Below, piece by piece: positions 45,201-59,015 of a stretch of DNA of 64,000 nt. Numbering within the stretch: position 1 is the stretch's first letter; the number at the start of each line of letters is the position of its first letter. The stretch lies in the NCBI GenBank assembly GCA_030435675.1, contig CM059624.1, positions 5,356,769-5,420,768 of the forward strand, written 5' to 3'. Origin of the DNA: Steinernema hermaphroditum. Its lineage: Eukaryota > Nematoda > Chromadorea > Rhabditida > Steinernematidae. The notes beneath the pieces are model-generated. The model saw only the letters and a program-made list of their open reading frames with translations, ran no database searches and was not told the origin of the DNA. A program made the position numbers and the translations under genes.

Positions 45201-48200
45201 TCCAGTCATAAAAATGCTATGGTACTTTGGAGCAGGAGGGTCAGATGCAGAACTCTTTGTATGAACAAGGGCCCTATCTGTCTCGAATTGAAAGTTTTGC
45301 AGGAAACTAAGATAGTCCACAGTAAATCCAACGAGAGTAGGCGCGTTCGATCAGGCTCGTGCAGTTCTACAAGATCCGGTCATAAAAATGCTATGGTACT
45401 TTGGAGCAGGAGGGTCAGATGCAGAGCTCTTGGTGTGAGCAAGGGCCCTGCTGTCTCGAGTTGAAAGTTTTGCAGGAAACTAAGATAGTCCACAGTAATC
45501 CCAACGAGAGTAGGCGCGTTCGATCAGGCTCGTGCAGTTCTACAAGATCCAGTCATAAAAATGCTATGGTACTTTGGAGCAGGAGGGTCAGATGCAGAGC
45601 TCTTTGTATGAACAAGGGCCCTATCTGTCTCGAATTGAAAGTTTTGCAGGAAACTAAGATAGTCCACAGTAAATCCAACGAGAGTAGGCGCGTTCGATCA
45701 GGCTCGTGCAGTTCTACAAGATCCAGTCATAAAAATGCTATGGTACTTTGGAGCAGGAGGGTCAGATGCAGAGCTCTTTGTATGAACAAGGGCCCTATCT
45801 GTCTCGAATTGAAAGTTTTGCAGGAAACTAAGATAGTCCACAGTAAATCCAACGAGAGTAGGCGCGTTCGATCAGGCTCGTGCAGTTCTACAAGATCCAG
45901 TCATAAAAATGCTATGGTACTTTGGAGCAGGAGGGTCAGATGCAGAGCTCTTTGTATGAACAAGGCCCTATCTGTCTCGAATTGAAAGTTTTGCAGGAAA
46001 CTAAGATAGTCCACAGTAAATCCAACGAGAGTAGGCGCGTTCGATCAGGCTCGTGCAGTTCTACAAGATCCAGTCATAAAAATGCTATGGTACTTTGGAG
46101 CAGGAGGGTCAGATGCAGAGCTCTTTGTATGAACAAGGGCCCTATCTGTCTCGAATTGAAAGTTTTGCAGGAAACTAAGATAGTCCACAGTAAATCCAAC
46201 GAGAGTAGGCGCGTTCGATCAGGCTCGTGCAGTTCTACAAGATCCAGTCATAAAAATGCTATGGTACTTTGGAGCAGGAGGGTCAGATGCAGAGCTCTTT
46301 GTATGAACAAGGGCCCTATCTGTCTCGAATTGAAAGTTTTGCAGGAAACTAAGATAGTCCACAGTAAATCCAACGAGAGTAGGCGCGTTCGATCAGGCTC
46401 GTGCAGTTCTACAAGATCCGGTCATAAAAATGCTATGGTACTTTGGAGCAGGAGGGTCAGATGCAGAGCTCTTTGTATGAACAAGGCCCTATCTGTCTCG
46501 AATTGAAAGTTTTGCAGGAAACTAAGATAGTCCACAGTAAATCCAACGAGAGTAGGCGCGTTCGATCAGGCTCGTGCAGTTCTACAAGATCCAATCATAA
46601 AAATGCTATGGTACTTTGGAGCAGGAGGGTCAGATGCAGAGCTCTTGGTGTGAGCAAGGGCCCTGCTGTCTCGAATTGAAAGTTTTGCAGGAAACTAAGA
46701 TAGTCCACAGGAAATCCAACGAGAGTAGGCGCGTTCGATCAGGCTCGTGCAGTTCTACAAGATAGAATCATAAAAATGCTATGGTACTTTGGAGCAGGAG
46801 GGTCAGATGCAGAACTCTTTGTATGAGCAAGGGCCCTGCTGTCTCGAATTGAAAGTTTTGCAGGAAACTAAGATAGTCCACAGTAAATCCAACGAGAGTA
46901 GGCGCGTTCGATCAGGCTCGTGCAGTTCTACAAGATAGAATCATAAAAATGCTATGGTACTTTGGAGCAGGAGGGTCAGATGCAGAGCTCTTGGTGTGAG
47001 CAAGGGCCCTGCTGTCTCGAATTGAAAGTTTTGCAGGAAACTAAGATAGTCCACAGTAAATCCAACGAGAGTAGGCGCGTTCGATCAGGCTCGTGCAGTT
47101 CTACAAGATCCAATCATAAAAATGCTATGGTACTTTGGAGCAGGAGGGTCAGATGCAGAACTCTTTGTATGAACAAGGGCCCTATCTGTCTCGAATCGAA
47201 AGTTTTGCAGGAAACTAAGATAGTCCACAGTAAATCCAACGAGAGTAGGCGCGTTCGATCAGGCTCGTGCAGTTCTACAAGATCCAATCATAAAAATGCT
47301 ATGGTACTTTGGAGCAGGAGGGTCAGATGCAGAGCTCTTGGTGTGAGCAAGGGCCCTGCTGTCTCGAATTGAAAGTTTTGCAGGAAACTAAGATAGTCCA
47401 CAGTAATCCCAACGGGAATAGGCGCGTTCGATCAGGCTCGTGCAGTTCTACAAGATCCAATCATAAAAATGCTATGGTACTTTGGAGCAGGAGGGTCAGA
47501 TGCAGAACTCTTTGTATGAGCAAGGGCCCTGCTGTCTCGAATTGAAAGTTTTGCAGGAAACTAAGATAGTCCACAGTAAATCCAACGAGAGTAGGCGCGT
47601 TCGATCAGGCTCGTGCAGTTCTACAAGATAGAATCATAAAAATGCTATGGTACTTTGGAGCAGGAGGGTCAGATGCAGAGCTCTTGGTGTGAGCAAGGGC
47701 CCTGCTGTCTCGAATTGAAAGTTTTGCAGGAAACTAAGATAGTCCACAGTAAATCCAACGAGAGTAGGCGCGTTCGATCAGGCTCGTGCAGTTCTACAAG
47801 ATCCAATCATAAAAATGCTATGGTACTTTGGAGCAGGAGGGTCAGATGCAGAGCTCTTGGTGTGAGCAAGGGCCCTGCTGTCTCGAATTGAAAGTTTTGC
47901 AGGAAACTAAGATAGTCCACAGTAAATCCAACGAGAGTAGGCGCGTTCGATCAGGCTCGTGCAGTTCTACAAGATAGAATCATAAAAATGCTATGGTACT
48001 TTGGAGCAGGAGGGTCAGATGCAGAGCTCTTGGTGTGAGCAAGGGCCCTGCTGTCTCGAATTGAAAGTTTTGCAGGAAACTAAGATAGTCCACAGTAAAT
48101 CCAACGAGAGTAGGCGCGTTCGATCAGGCTCGTGCAGTTCTACAAGATCCAGTCATAAAAATGCTATGGTACTTTGGAGCAGGAGGGTCAGATGCAGAGC

Positions 48201-51200
48201 TCTTGGTGTGAGCAAGGGCCCTGCTGTCTCGAATTGAAAGTTTTGCAGGAAACTAAGATAGTCCACAGTAATCCCAACGGGAATAGGCGCGTTCGATCAG
48301 GCTCGTGCAGTTCTACAAGATAGAATCATAAAAATGCTATGGTACTTTGGAGCAGGAGGGTCAGATGCAGAGCTCTTGGTGTGAGCAAGGGCCCTGCTGT
48401 CTCGAATTGAAAGTTTTGCAGGAAACTAAGATAGTCCACAGTAAATCCAACGAGAGTAGGCGCGTTCGATCAGGCTCGTGCAGTTCTACAAGATCCAGTC
48501 ATAAAAATGCTATGGTACTTTGGAGCAGGAGGGTCAGATGCAGAGCTCTTGGTGTGAGCAAGGGCCCTGCTGTCTCGAATTGAAAGTTTTGCAGGAAACT
48601 AAGATAGTCCACAGTAATCCCAACGGGAATAGGCGCGTTCGATCAGGCTCGTGCAGTTCTACAAGATAGAATCATAAAAATGCTATGGTACTTTGGAGCA
48701 GGAGGGTCAGATGCAGAGCTCTTGGTGTGAGCAAGGGCCCTGCTGTCTCGAATTGAAAGTTTTGCAGGAAACTAAGATAGTCCACAGTAAATCCAACGAG
48801 AGTAGGCGCGTTCGATCAGGCTCGTGCAGTTCTACAAGATCCAGTCATAAAAATGCTATGGTACTTTGGAGCAGGAGGGTCAGATGCAGAGCTCTTGGTG
48901 TGAGCAAGGGCCCTGCTGTCTCGAATTGAAAGTTTTGCAGGAAACTAAGATAGTCCACAGTAAATCCAACGAGAGTAGGCGCGTTCGATCAGGCTCGTGC
49001 AGTTCTACAAGATCCAATCATAAAAATGCTATGGTACTTTGGAGCAGGAGGGGTCAGATGCAGAACTCTTTGTATGAGCAAGGGCCCTGCTGTCTCGAAT
49101 TGAAAGTTTTGCAGGAAACTAAGATAGTCCACAGTAAATCCAACGAGAGTAGGCGCGTTCGATCAGGCTCGTGCAGTTCTACAAGATAGAATCATAAAAA
49201 TGCTATGGTACTTTGGAGCAGGAGGGTCAGATGCAGAGCTCTTGGTGTGAGCAAGGGCCCTGCTGTCTCGAATTGAAAGTTTTGCAGGAAACTAAGATAG
49301 TCCACAGTAATCCCAACGGGAATAGGCGCGTTCGATCAGGCTCGTGCAGTTCTACAAGATCCAATCATAAAAATGCTATGGTACTTTGGAGCAGGAGGGT
49401 CAGATGCAGAGCTCTTGGTGTGAGCAAGGGCCCTGCTGTCTCGAATTGAAAGTTTTGCAGGAAACTAAGATAGTCCACAGGAAATCCAACGAGAGTAGGC
49501 GCGTTCGATCAGGCTCGTGCAGTTCTACAAGATAGAATCATAAAAATGCTATGGTACTTTGGAGCAGGAGGGTCAGATGCAGAACTCTTTGTATGAACAA
49601 GGCCCTATCTGTCTCGAATTGAAAGTTTTGCAGGAAACTAAGATAGTCGACAGTAAATCCAACGAGAGTAGGCGCGTTCGATCAGGCTCGTGCAGTTCTA
49701 CAAGATCCAATCATAAAAATGCTATGGTACTTTGGAGCAGGAGGGTCAGATGCAGAGCTCTTGGTGTGAGCAAGGGCCCTGCTGTCTCGAATTGAAAGTT
49801 TTGCAGGAAACTAAGATAGTCCACAGGAAATCCAACGAGAGTAGGCGCGTTCGATCAGGCTCGTGCAGTTCTACAAGATCCAGTCATAAAAATGCTATGG
49901 TACTTTGGAGCAGGAGGGTCAGATGCAGAACTCTTTGTATGAACAAGGCCCTATCTGTCTCGAATTGAAAGTTTTGCAGGAAACTAAGATAGTCGACAGT
50001 AAATCCAACGAGAGTAGGCGCGTTCGATCAGGCTCGTGCAGTTCTACAAGATCCAATCATAAAAATGCTATGGTACTTTGGAGCAGGAGGGTCAGATGCA
50101 GAGCTCTTGGTGTGAGCAAGGGCCCTGCTGTCTCGAATTGAAAGTTTTGCAGGAAACTAAGATAGTCCACAGTAATCCCAACGGGAATAGGCGCGTTCGA
50201 TCAGGCTCGTGCAGTTCTACAAGATCCAATCATAAAAATGCTATGGTACTTTGGAGCAGGAGGGTCAGATGCAGAGCTCTTGGTGTGAGCAAGGGCCCTG
50301 CTGTCTCGAATTGAAAGTTTTGCAGGAAACTAAGATAGTCCACAGTAAATCCAACGAGAGTAGGCGCGTTCGATCAGGCTCGTGCAGTTCTACAAGATCC
50401 AATCATAAAAATGCTATGGTACTTTGGAGCAGGAGGGTCAGATGCAGAGCTCTTGGTGTGAGCAAGGGCCCTGCTGTCTCGAATTGAAAGTTTTGCAGGA
50501 AACTAAGATAGTCCACAGTAAATCCAACGAGAGTAGGCGCGTTCGATCAGGCTCGTGCAGTTCTACAAGATCCAATCATAAAAATGCTATGGTACTTTGG
50601 AGCAGGAGGGGTCAGATGCATAACTCTTTGTATGAGCAAGGGCCCTGCTGTCTCGAATTGAAAGTTTTGCAGGAAACTAAGATAGTCCACAGTAAATCCA
50701 ACGAGAGTAGGCGCGTTCGATCAGGCTCGTGCAGTTCTACAAGATCCAATCATAAAAATGCTATGGTACTTTGGAGCAGGAGGGGTCAGATGCAGAACTC
50801 TTTGTATGAGCAAGGGCCCTGCTGTCTCGAATTGAAAGTTTTGCAGGAAACTAAGATAGTCCACAGTAAATCCAACGAGAGTAGGCGCGTTCGATCAGGC
50901 TCGTGCAGTTCTACAAGATCCAATCATAAAAATGCTATGGTACTTTGGAGCAGGAGGGTCAGATGCAGAGCTCTTTGTATGAACAAGGCCCTATCTGTCT
51001 CGAATTGAAAGTTTTGCAGGAAACTAAGATAGTCCACAGTAAATCCAACGAGAGTAGGCGCGTTCGATCAGGCTCGTGCAGTTCTACAAGATCCAGTCAT
51101 AAAAATGCTATGGTACTTTGGAGCAGGAGGGTCAGATGCAGAGCTCTTGGTGTGAGCAAGGGCCCTGCTGTCTCGAATTGAAAGTTTTGCAGGAAACTAA

Positions 51201-52500
51201 GATAGTCCACAGGAAATCCAACGAGAGTAGGCGCGTTCGATCAGGCTCGTGCAGTTCTACAAGATAGAATCATAAAAATGCTATGGTACTTTGGAGCAGG
51301 AGGGTCAGATGCAGAACTCTTTGTATGAACAAGGCCCTATCTGTCTCGAATCGAAAGTTTTGCAGGAAACTAAGATAGTCCACAGTAAATCCAACGAGAG
51401 TAGGCGCGTTCGATCAGGCTCGTGCAGTTCTACAAGATCCAGTCATAAAAATGCTATGGTACTTTGGAGCAGGAGGGTCAGATGCAGAACTCTTTGTATG
51501 AACAAGGCCCTATCTGTCTCGAATTGAAAGTTTTGCAGGAAACTAAGATAGTCGACAGTAAATCCAACGAGAGTAGGCGCGTTCGATCAGGCTCGTGCAG
51601 TTCTACAAGATCCAATCATAAAAATGCTATAGTACTTTGGAGCAGGAGGGTCAGATGCAGAGCTCTTGGTGTGAGCAAGGGCCCTGCTGTCTCGAATTGA
51701 AAGTTTTGCAGGAAACTAAGATAGTCCACAGTAATCCCAACGGCAATAGGCGCGTTCGATCAGGCTCGTGCAGTTCTACAAGATCCAATCATAAAAATGC
51801 TATAGTACTTTGGAGCAGGAGGGTCAGATGCAGAGCTCTTGGTGTGAGCAAGGGCCCTGCTGTCTCGAATTGAAAGTTTTGCAGGAAACTAAGATAGTCC
51901 ACAGTAAATCCAACGAGAGTAGGCGCGTTCGATCAGGCTCGTGCAGTTCTACAAGATCCAATCATAAAATGCTATGGTACTTTGGAGCAGGAGGGTCAGA
52001 TGCAGAGCTCTTGGTGTGAGCAAGGGCCCTGCTGTCTCGAATTGAAAGTTTTGCAGGAAACTAAGATAGTCCACAGTAAATCCAACGAGAGTAGGCGCGT
52101 TCGATCAGGCTCGTGCAGTTCTACAAGATCCAGTCATAAAAATGCTATGGTACTTTGGAGCAGGAGGGTCAGATGCAGAACTCTTTGTATGAACAAGGCC
52201 CTATCTGTCTCGAATCGAAAGTTTTGCAGGAAACTAAGATAGTCCACAGTAAATCCAACGAGAGTAGGCGCGTTCGATCAGGCTCGTGCAGTTCTACAAG
52301 ATCCAATCATAAAAATGCTATGGTACTTTGGAGCAGGAGGGTCAGATGCAGAGCTCTTTGTATGAACAAGGCCCTATCTGTCTCGAATTGAAAGTTTTGC
52401 AGGAAACTAAGATAGTCCACAGTAAATCCAACGAGAGTAGGCGCGTTCGATCAGGCTCGTGCAGTTCTACAAGATCCAGTCATAAAAATGCTATGGTACT

Positions 52501-55242
52501 TTGGAGCAGGAGGGTCAGATGCAGAGCTCTTGGTGTGAGCAAGGGCCCTGCTGTCTCGAATTGAAAGTTTTGCAGGAAACTAAGATAGTCCACAGTAATC
52601 CCAACGGGAATAGGCGCGTTCGATCAGGCTCGTGCAGTTCTACAAGATCCAATCATAAAAATTGGAGCGGAGGGGTCAGATGCATAACTCTTTGTATGAG
52701 CAAGGGCCCTGCTGTCTCGAATTGAAAGTTTTGCAGGAAACTAAGATAGTCCACAGTAAATACAACGAGAGTAGGCGCGTTCGATCAGGCTCGTGCAGTT
52801 CTACAAGATAGAATCATAAAAATGCTATGGTACTTTGGAGCAGGAGGGTCAGATGCAGAGCTCTTGGTGTGAGCAAGGGCCCTGCTGTCTCGAATTGAAA
52901 GTTTTGCAGGAAACTAAGATAGTCCACAGGAAATCCAACGAGAGTAGGCGCGTTCGATCAGGCTCGTGCAGTTCTACAAGATAGAATCATAAAAATGCTA
53001 TGGTACTTTGGAGCAGGAGGGTCAGATGCAGAACTCTTTGTATGAACAAGGCCCTATCTGTCTCGAATCGAAAGTTTTGCAGGAAACTAAGATAGTCCAC
53101 AGTAAATCCAACGAGAGTAGGCGCGTTCGATCAGGCTCGTGCAGTTCTACAAGATCCAGTCATAAAAATGCTATGGTACTTTGGAGCAGGAGGGTCAGAT
53201 GCAGAACTCTTTGTATGAACAAGGCCCTATCTGTCTCGAATTGAAAGTTTTGCAGGAAACTAAGATAGTCCACAGTAAATCCAACGAGAGTAGGCGCGTT
53301 CGATCAGGCTCGTGCAGTTCTACAAGATCCAGTCATAAAAATGCTATGGTACTTTGGAGCAGGAGGGTCAGATGCAGAACTCTTTGTATGAACAAGGCCC
53401 TATCTGTCTCGAATTGAAAGTTTTGCAGGAAACTAAGATAGTCCACAGTAAATCCAACGAGAGTAGGCGCGTTCGATCAGGCTCGTGCAGTTCTACAAGA
53501 TCCAATCATAAAATGCTATGGTACTTTGGAGCAGGAGGGTCAGATGCAGAGCTCTTGGTGTGAGCAAGGGCCCTGCTGTCTCGAATTGAAAGTTTTGCAG
53601 GAAACTAAGATAGTCCACAGTAAATCCAACGAGAGTAGGCGCGTTCGATCAGGCTCGTGCAGTTCTACAAGATCCAGTCATAAAAATGCTATGGTACTTT
53701 GGAGCAGGAGGGTCAGATGCAGAACTCTTTGTATGAACAAGGCCCTATCTGTCTCGAATTGAAAGTTTTGCAGGAAACTAAGATAGTCCACAGTAAATCC
53801 AACGAGAGTAGGCGCGTTCGATCAGGCTCGTGCAGTTCTACAAGATCCAGTCATAAAAATGCTATGGTACTTTGGAGCAGGAGGGTCAGATGCAGAGCTC
53901 TTGGTGTGAGCAAGGGCCCTGCTGTCTCGAATTGAAAGTTTTGCAGGAAACTAAGATAGTCCACAGTAATCCCAACGGGAATAGGCGCGTTCGATCAGGC
54001 TCGTGCAGTTCTACAAGATCCAATCATAAAAATTGGAGCGGAGGGGTCAGATGCATAACTCTTTGTATGAGCAAGGGCCCTGCTGTCTCGAATTGAAAGT
54101 TTTGCAGGAAACTAAGATAGTCCACAGTAAATACAACGAGAGTAGGCGCGTTCGATCAGGCTCGTGCAGTTCTACAAGATAGAATCATAAAAATGCTATG
54201 GTACTTTGGAGCAGGAGGGTCAGATGCAGAGCTCTTGGTGTGAGCAAGGGCCCTGCTGTCTCGAATTGAAAGTTTTGCAGGAAACTAAGATAGTCCACAG
54301 GAAATCCAACGAGAGTAGGCGCGTTCGATCAGGCTCGTGCAGTTCTACAAGATAGAATCATAAAAATGCTATGGTACTTTGGAGCAGGAGGGTCAGATGC
54401 AGAACTCTTTGTATGAACAAGGCCCTATCTGTCTCGAATCGAAAGTTTTGCAGGAAACTAAGATAGTCCACAGTAAATCCAACGAGAGTAGGCGCGTTCG
54501 ATCAGGCTCGTGCAGTTCTACAAGATCCAGTCATAAAAATGCTATGGTACTTTGGAGCAGGAGGGTCAGATGCAGAACTCTTTGTATGAACAAGGCCCTA
54601 TCTGTCTCGAATTGAAAGTTTTGCAGGAAACTAAGATAGTCCACAGTAAATCCAACGAGAGTAGGCGCGTTCGATCAGGCTCGTGCAGTTCTACAAGATC
54701 CAGTCATAAAAATGCTATGGTACTTTGGAGCAGGAGGGTCAGATGCAGAACTCTTTGTATGAACAAGGCCCTATCTGTCTCGAATTGAAAGTTTTGCAGG
54801 AAACTAAGATAGTCCACAGTAAATCCAACGAGAGTAGGCGCGTTCGATCAGGCTCGTGCAGTTCTACAAGATCCAATCATAAAATGCTATGGTACTTTGG
54901 AGCAGGAGGGTCAGATGCAGAGCTCTTGGTGTGAGCAAGGGCCCTGCTGTCTCGAATTGAAAGTTTTGCAGGAAACTAAGATAGTCCACAGTAAATCCAA
55001 CGAGAGTAGGCGCGTTCGATCAGGCTCGTGCAGTTCTACAAGATCCAGTCATAAAAATGCTATGGTACTTTGGAGCAGGAGGGTCAGATGCAGAACTCTT
55101 TGTATGAACAAGGCCCTATCTGTCTCGAATTGAAAGTTTTGCAGGAAACTAAGATAGTCCACAGTAAATCCAACGAGAGTAGGCGCGTTCGATCAGGCTC
55201 GTGCAGTTCTACAAGATCCAATCATAAAAATGCTATAGTACT
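52501..55242 (+). repeat. Higher-order repeat: two 1371-bp units
   Basis: Units 52501-53871 and 53872-55242 each contain eight monomers in the same order of variants, including one deleted monomer (ttggagcgg), one aaatac variant, one agatagaatcat pair and one monomer with a shortened A-run (cataaaatgc). The last monomers differ slightly (a tatagtac variant in the second). Confidence 0.8.
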
Positions 55243-55761
55243 TTGGAGCAGGAGGGTCAGATGCAGAGCTCTTGGTGTGAGCAAGGGCCCTGCTGTCTCG
55301 AATTGAAAGTTTTGCAGGAAACTAAGATAGTCCACAGTAATCCCAACGGGAATAGGCGCGTTCGATCAGGCTCGTGCAGTTCTACAAGATCCAATCATAA
55401 AAATGCTATGGTACTTTGGAGCAGGAGGGTCAGATGCAGAACTCTTTGTATGAACAAGGCCCTATCTGTCTCGAATCGAAAGTTTTGCAGGAAACTAAGA
55501 TAGTCCACAGTAAATCCAACGAGAGTAGGCGCGTTCGATCAGGCTCGTGCAGTTCTACAAGATCCAATCATAAAAATGCTATGGTACTTTGGAGCAGGAG
55601 GGTCAGATGCAGAGCTCTTTGTATGAACAAGGCCCTATCTGTCTCGAATTGAAAGTTTTGCAGGAAACTAAGATAGTCCACAGTAAATCCAACGAGAGTA
55701 GGCGCGTTCGATCAGGCTCGTGCAGTTCTACAAGATCCAGTCATAAAAATGCTATGGTACT

Positions 55762-58700
55762 TTGGAGCAGGAGGGTCAGATGCAGAGCTCTTGGTGTGAG
55801 CAAGGGCCCTGCTGTCTCGAATTGAAAGTTTTGCAGGAAACTAAGATAGTCCACAGTAATCCCAACGGGAATAGGCGCGTTCGATCAGGCTCGTGCAGTT
55901 CTACAAGATCCAATCATAAAAATTTGGAGCGGAGGGGTCAGATGCATAACTCTTTGTATGAGCAAGGGCCCTGCTGTCTCGAATTGAAAGTTTTGCAGGA
56001 AACTAAGATAGTCCACAGTAAATCCAACGAGAGTAGGCGCGTTCGATCAGGCTCGTGCAGTTCTACAAGATCCAATCATAAAAATGCTATGGTACTTTGG
56101 AGCAGGAGGGTCAGATGCAGAACTCTTTGTATGAACAAGGCCCTATCTGTCTCGAATCGAAAGTTTTGCAGGAAACTAAGATAGTCCACAGTAAATCCAA
56201 CGAGAGTAGGCGCGTTCGATCAGGCTCGTGCAGTTCTACAAGATCCAGTCATAAAAATGCTATGGTACTTTGGAGCAGGAGGGTCAGATGCAGAACTCTT
56301 TGTATGAACAAGGCCCTATCTGTCTCGAATTGAAAGTTTTGCAGGAAACTAAGATAGTCCACAGTAAATCCAACGAGAGTAGGCGCGTTCGATCAGGCTC
56401 GTGCAGTTCTACAAGATCCAGTCATAAAAATGCTATGGTACTTTGGAGCAGGAGGGTCAGATGCAGAGCTCTTGGTGTGAGCAAGGGCCCTGCTGTCTCG
56501 AATTGAAAGTTTTGCAGGAAACTAAGATAGTCCACAGTAATCCCAACGGGAATAGGCGCGTTCGATCAGGCTCGTGCAGTTCTACAAGATCCAATCATAA
56601 AAATGCTATGGTACTTTGGAGCAGGAGGGTCAGATGCAGAACTCTTTGTATGAACAAGGCCCTATCTGTCTCGAATCGAAAGTTTTGCAGGAAACTAAGA
56701 TAGTCCACAGTAAATCCAACGAGAGTAGGCGCGTTCGATCAGGCTCGTGCAGTTCTACAAGATCCAATCATAAAAATGCTATGGTACTTTGGAGCAGGAG
56801 GGTCAGATGCAGAGCTCTTTGTATGAACAAGGCCCTATCTGTCTCGAATTGAAAGTTTTGCAGGAAACTAAGATAGTCCACAGTAAATCCAACGAGAGTA
56901 GGCGCGTTCGATCAGGCTCGTGCAGTTCTACAAGATCCAGTCATAAAAATGCTATGGTACTTTGGAGCAGGAGGGTCAGATGCAGAGCTCTTGGTGTGAG
57001 CAAGGGCCCTGCTGTCTCGAATTGAAAGTTTTGCAGGAAACTAAGATAGTCCACAGTAATCCCAACGGGAATAGGCGCGTTCGATCAGGCTCGTGCAGTT
57101 CTACAAGATCCAATCATAAAAAATTTGGAGCGGAGGGGTCAGATGCATAACTCTTTGTATGAGCAAGGGCCCTGCTGTCTCGAATTGAAAGTTTTGCAGG
57201 AAACTAAGATAGTCCACAGTAAATCCAACGAGAGTAGGCGCGTTCGATCAGGCTCGTGCAGTTCTACAAGATCCAATCATAAAAATGCTATGGTACTTTG
57301 GAGCAGGAGGGTCAGATGCAGAACTCTTTGTATGAACAAGGCCCTATCTGTCTCGAATCGAAAGTTTTGCAGGAAACTAAGATAGTCCACAGTAAATCCA
57401 ACGAGAGTAGGCGCGTTCGATCAGGCTCGTGCAGTTCTACAAGATCCAGTCATAAAAATGCTATGGTACTTTGGAGCAGGAGGGTCAGATGCAGAACTCT
57501 TTGTATGAACAAGGCCCTATCTGTCTCGAATTGAAAGTTTTGCAGGAAACTAAGATAGTCCACAGTAAATCCAACGAGAGTAGGCGCGTTCGATCAGGCT
57601 CGTGCAGTTCTACAAGATCCAGTCATAAAAATGCTATGGTACTTTGGAGCAGGAGGGTCAGATGCAGAGCTCTTTGTATGAACAAGGCCCTATCTGTCTC
57701 GAATTGAAAGTTTTGCAGGAAACTAAGATAGTCCACAGTAAATCCAACGAGAGTAGGCGCGTTCGATCAGGCTCGTGCAGTTCTACAAGATCCAGTCATA
57801 AAAATGCTATGGTACTTTGGAGCAGGAGGGTCAGATGCAGAGCTCTTGGTGTGAGCAAGGGCCCTGCTGTCTCGAATTGAAAGTTTTGCAGGAAACTAAG
57901 ATAGTCCACAGTAATCCCAACGGGAATAGGCGCGTTCGATCAGGCTCGTGCAGTTCTACAAGATCCAATCATAAAAATTGGAGCGGAGGGGTCAGATGCA
58001 TAACTCTTTGTATGAGCAAGGGCCCTGCTGTCTCGAATTGAAAGTTTTGCAGGAAACTAAGATAGTCCACAGTAAATCCAACGAGAGTAGGCGCGTTCGA
58101 TCAGGCTCGTGCAGTTCTACAAGATCCAATCATAAAAATGCTATGGTACTTTGGAGCAGGAGGGTCAGATGCAGAACTCTTTGTATGAACAAGGCCCTAT
58201 CTGTCTCGAATCGAAAGTTTTGCAGGAAACTAAGATAGTCCACAGTAAATCCAACGAGAGTAGGCGCGTTCGATCAGGCTCGTGCAGTTCTACAAGATCC
58301 AGTCATAAAAATGCTATGGTACTTTGGAGCAGGAGGGTCAGATGCAGAACTCTTTGTATGAACAAGGCCCTATCTGTCTCGAATTGAAAGTTTTGCAGGA
58401 AACTAAGATAGTCCACAGTAAATCCAACGAGAGTAGGCGCGTTCGATCAGGCTCGTGCAGTTCTACAAGATCCAGTCATAAAAATGCTATGGTACTTTGG
58501 AGCAGGAGGGTCAGATGCAGAGCTCTTGGTGTGAGCAAGGGCCCTGCTGTCTCGAATTGAAAGTTTTGCAGGAAACTAAGATAGTCCACAGTAATCCCAA
58601 CGGGAATAGGCGCGTTCGATCAGGCTCGTGCAGTTCTACAAGATCCAATCATAAAAATGCTATGGTACTTTGGAGCAGGAGGGTCAGATGCAGAACTCTT

Positions 58701-59015
58701 TGTATGAACAAGGCCCTATCTGTCTCGAATCGAAAGTTTTGCAGGAAACTAAGATAGTCCACAGTAAATCCAACGAGAGTAGGCGCGTTCGATCAGGCTC
58801 GTGCAGTTCTACAAGATCCAATCATAAAAATGCTATGGTACTTTGGAGCAGGAGGGTCAGATGCAGAGCTCTTTGTATGAACAAGGCCCTATCTGTCTCG
58901 AATTGAAAGTTTTGCAGGAAACTAAGATAGTCCACAGTAAATCCAACGAGAGTAGGCGCGTTCGATCAGGCTCGTGCAGTTCTACAAGATCCAGTCATAA
59001 AAATGCTATGGTACT
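55762..59015 (+). repeat. Higher-order repeat: units of about 1200, 855 and 1199 bp
   Basis: Blocks beginning at 55762, 56962 and 57817 (and again at 59016) each start with the gtgtgagc/NPNG-type monomer, then the deleted monomer, then an ordered series. The 855-bp unit is a five-monomer version of the seven-monomer unit, as expected from unequal exchange. Confidence 0.7.
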
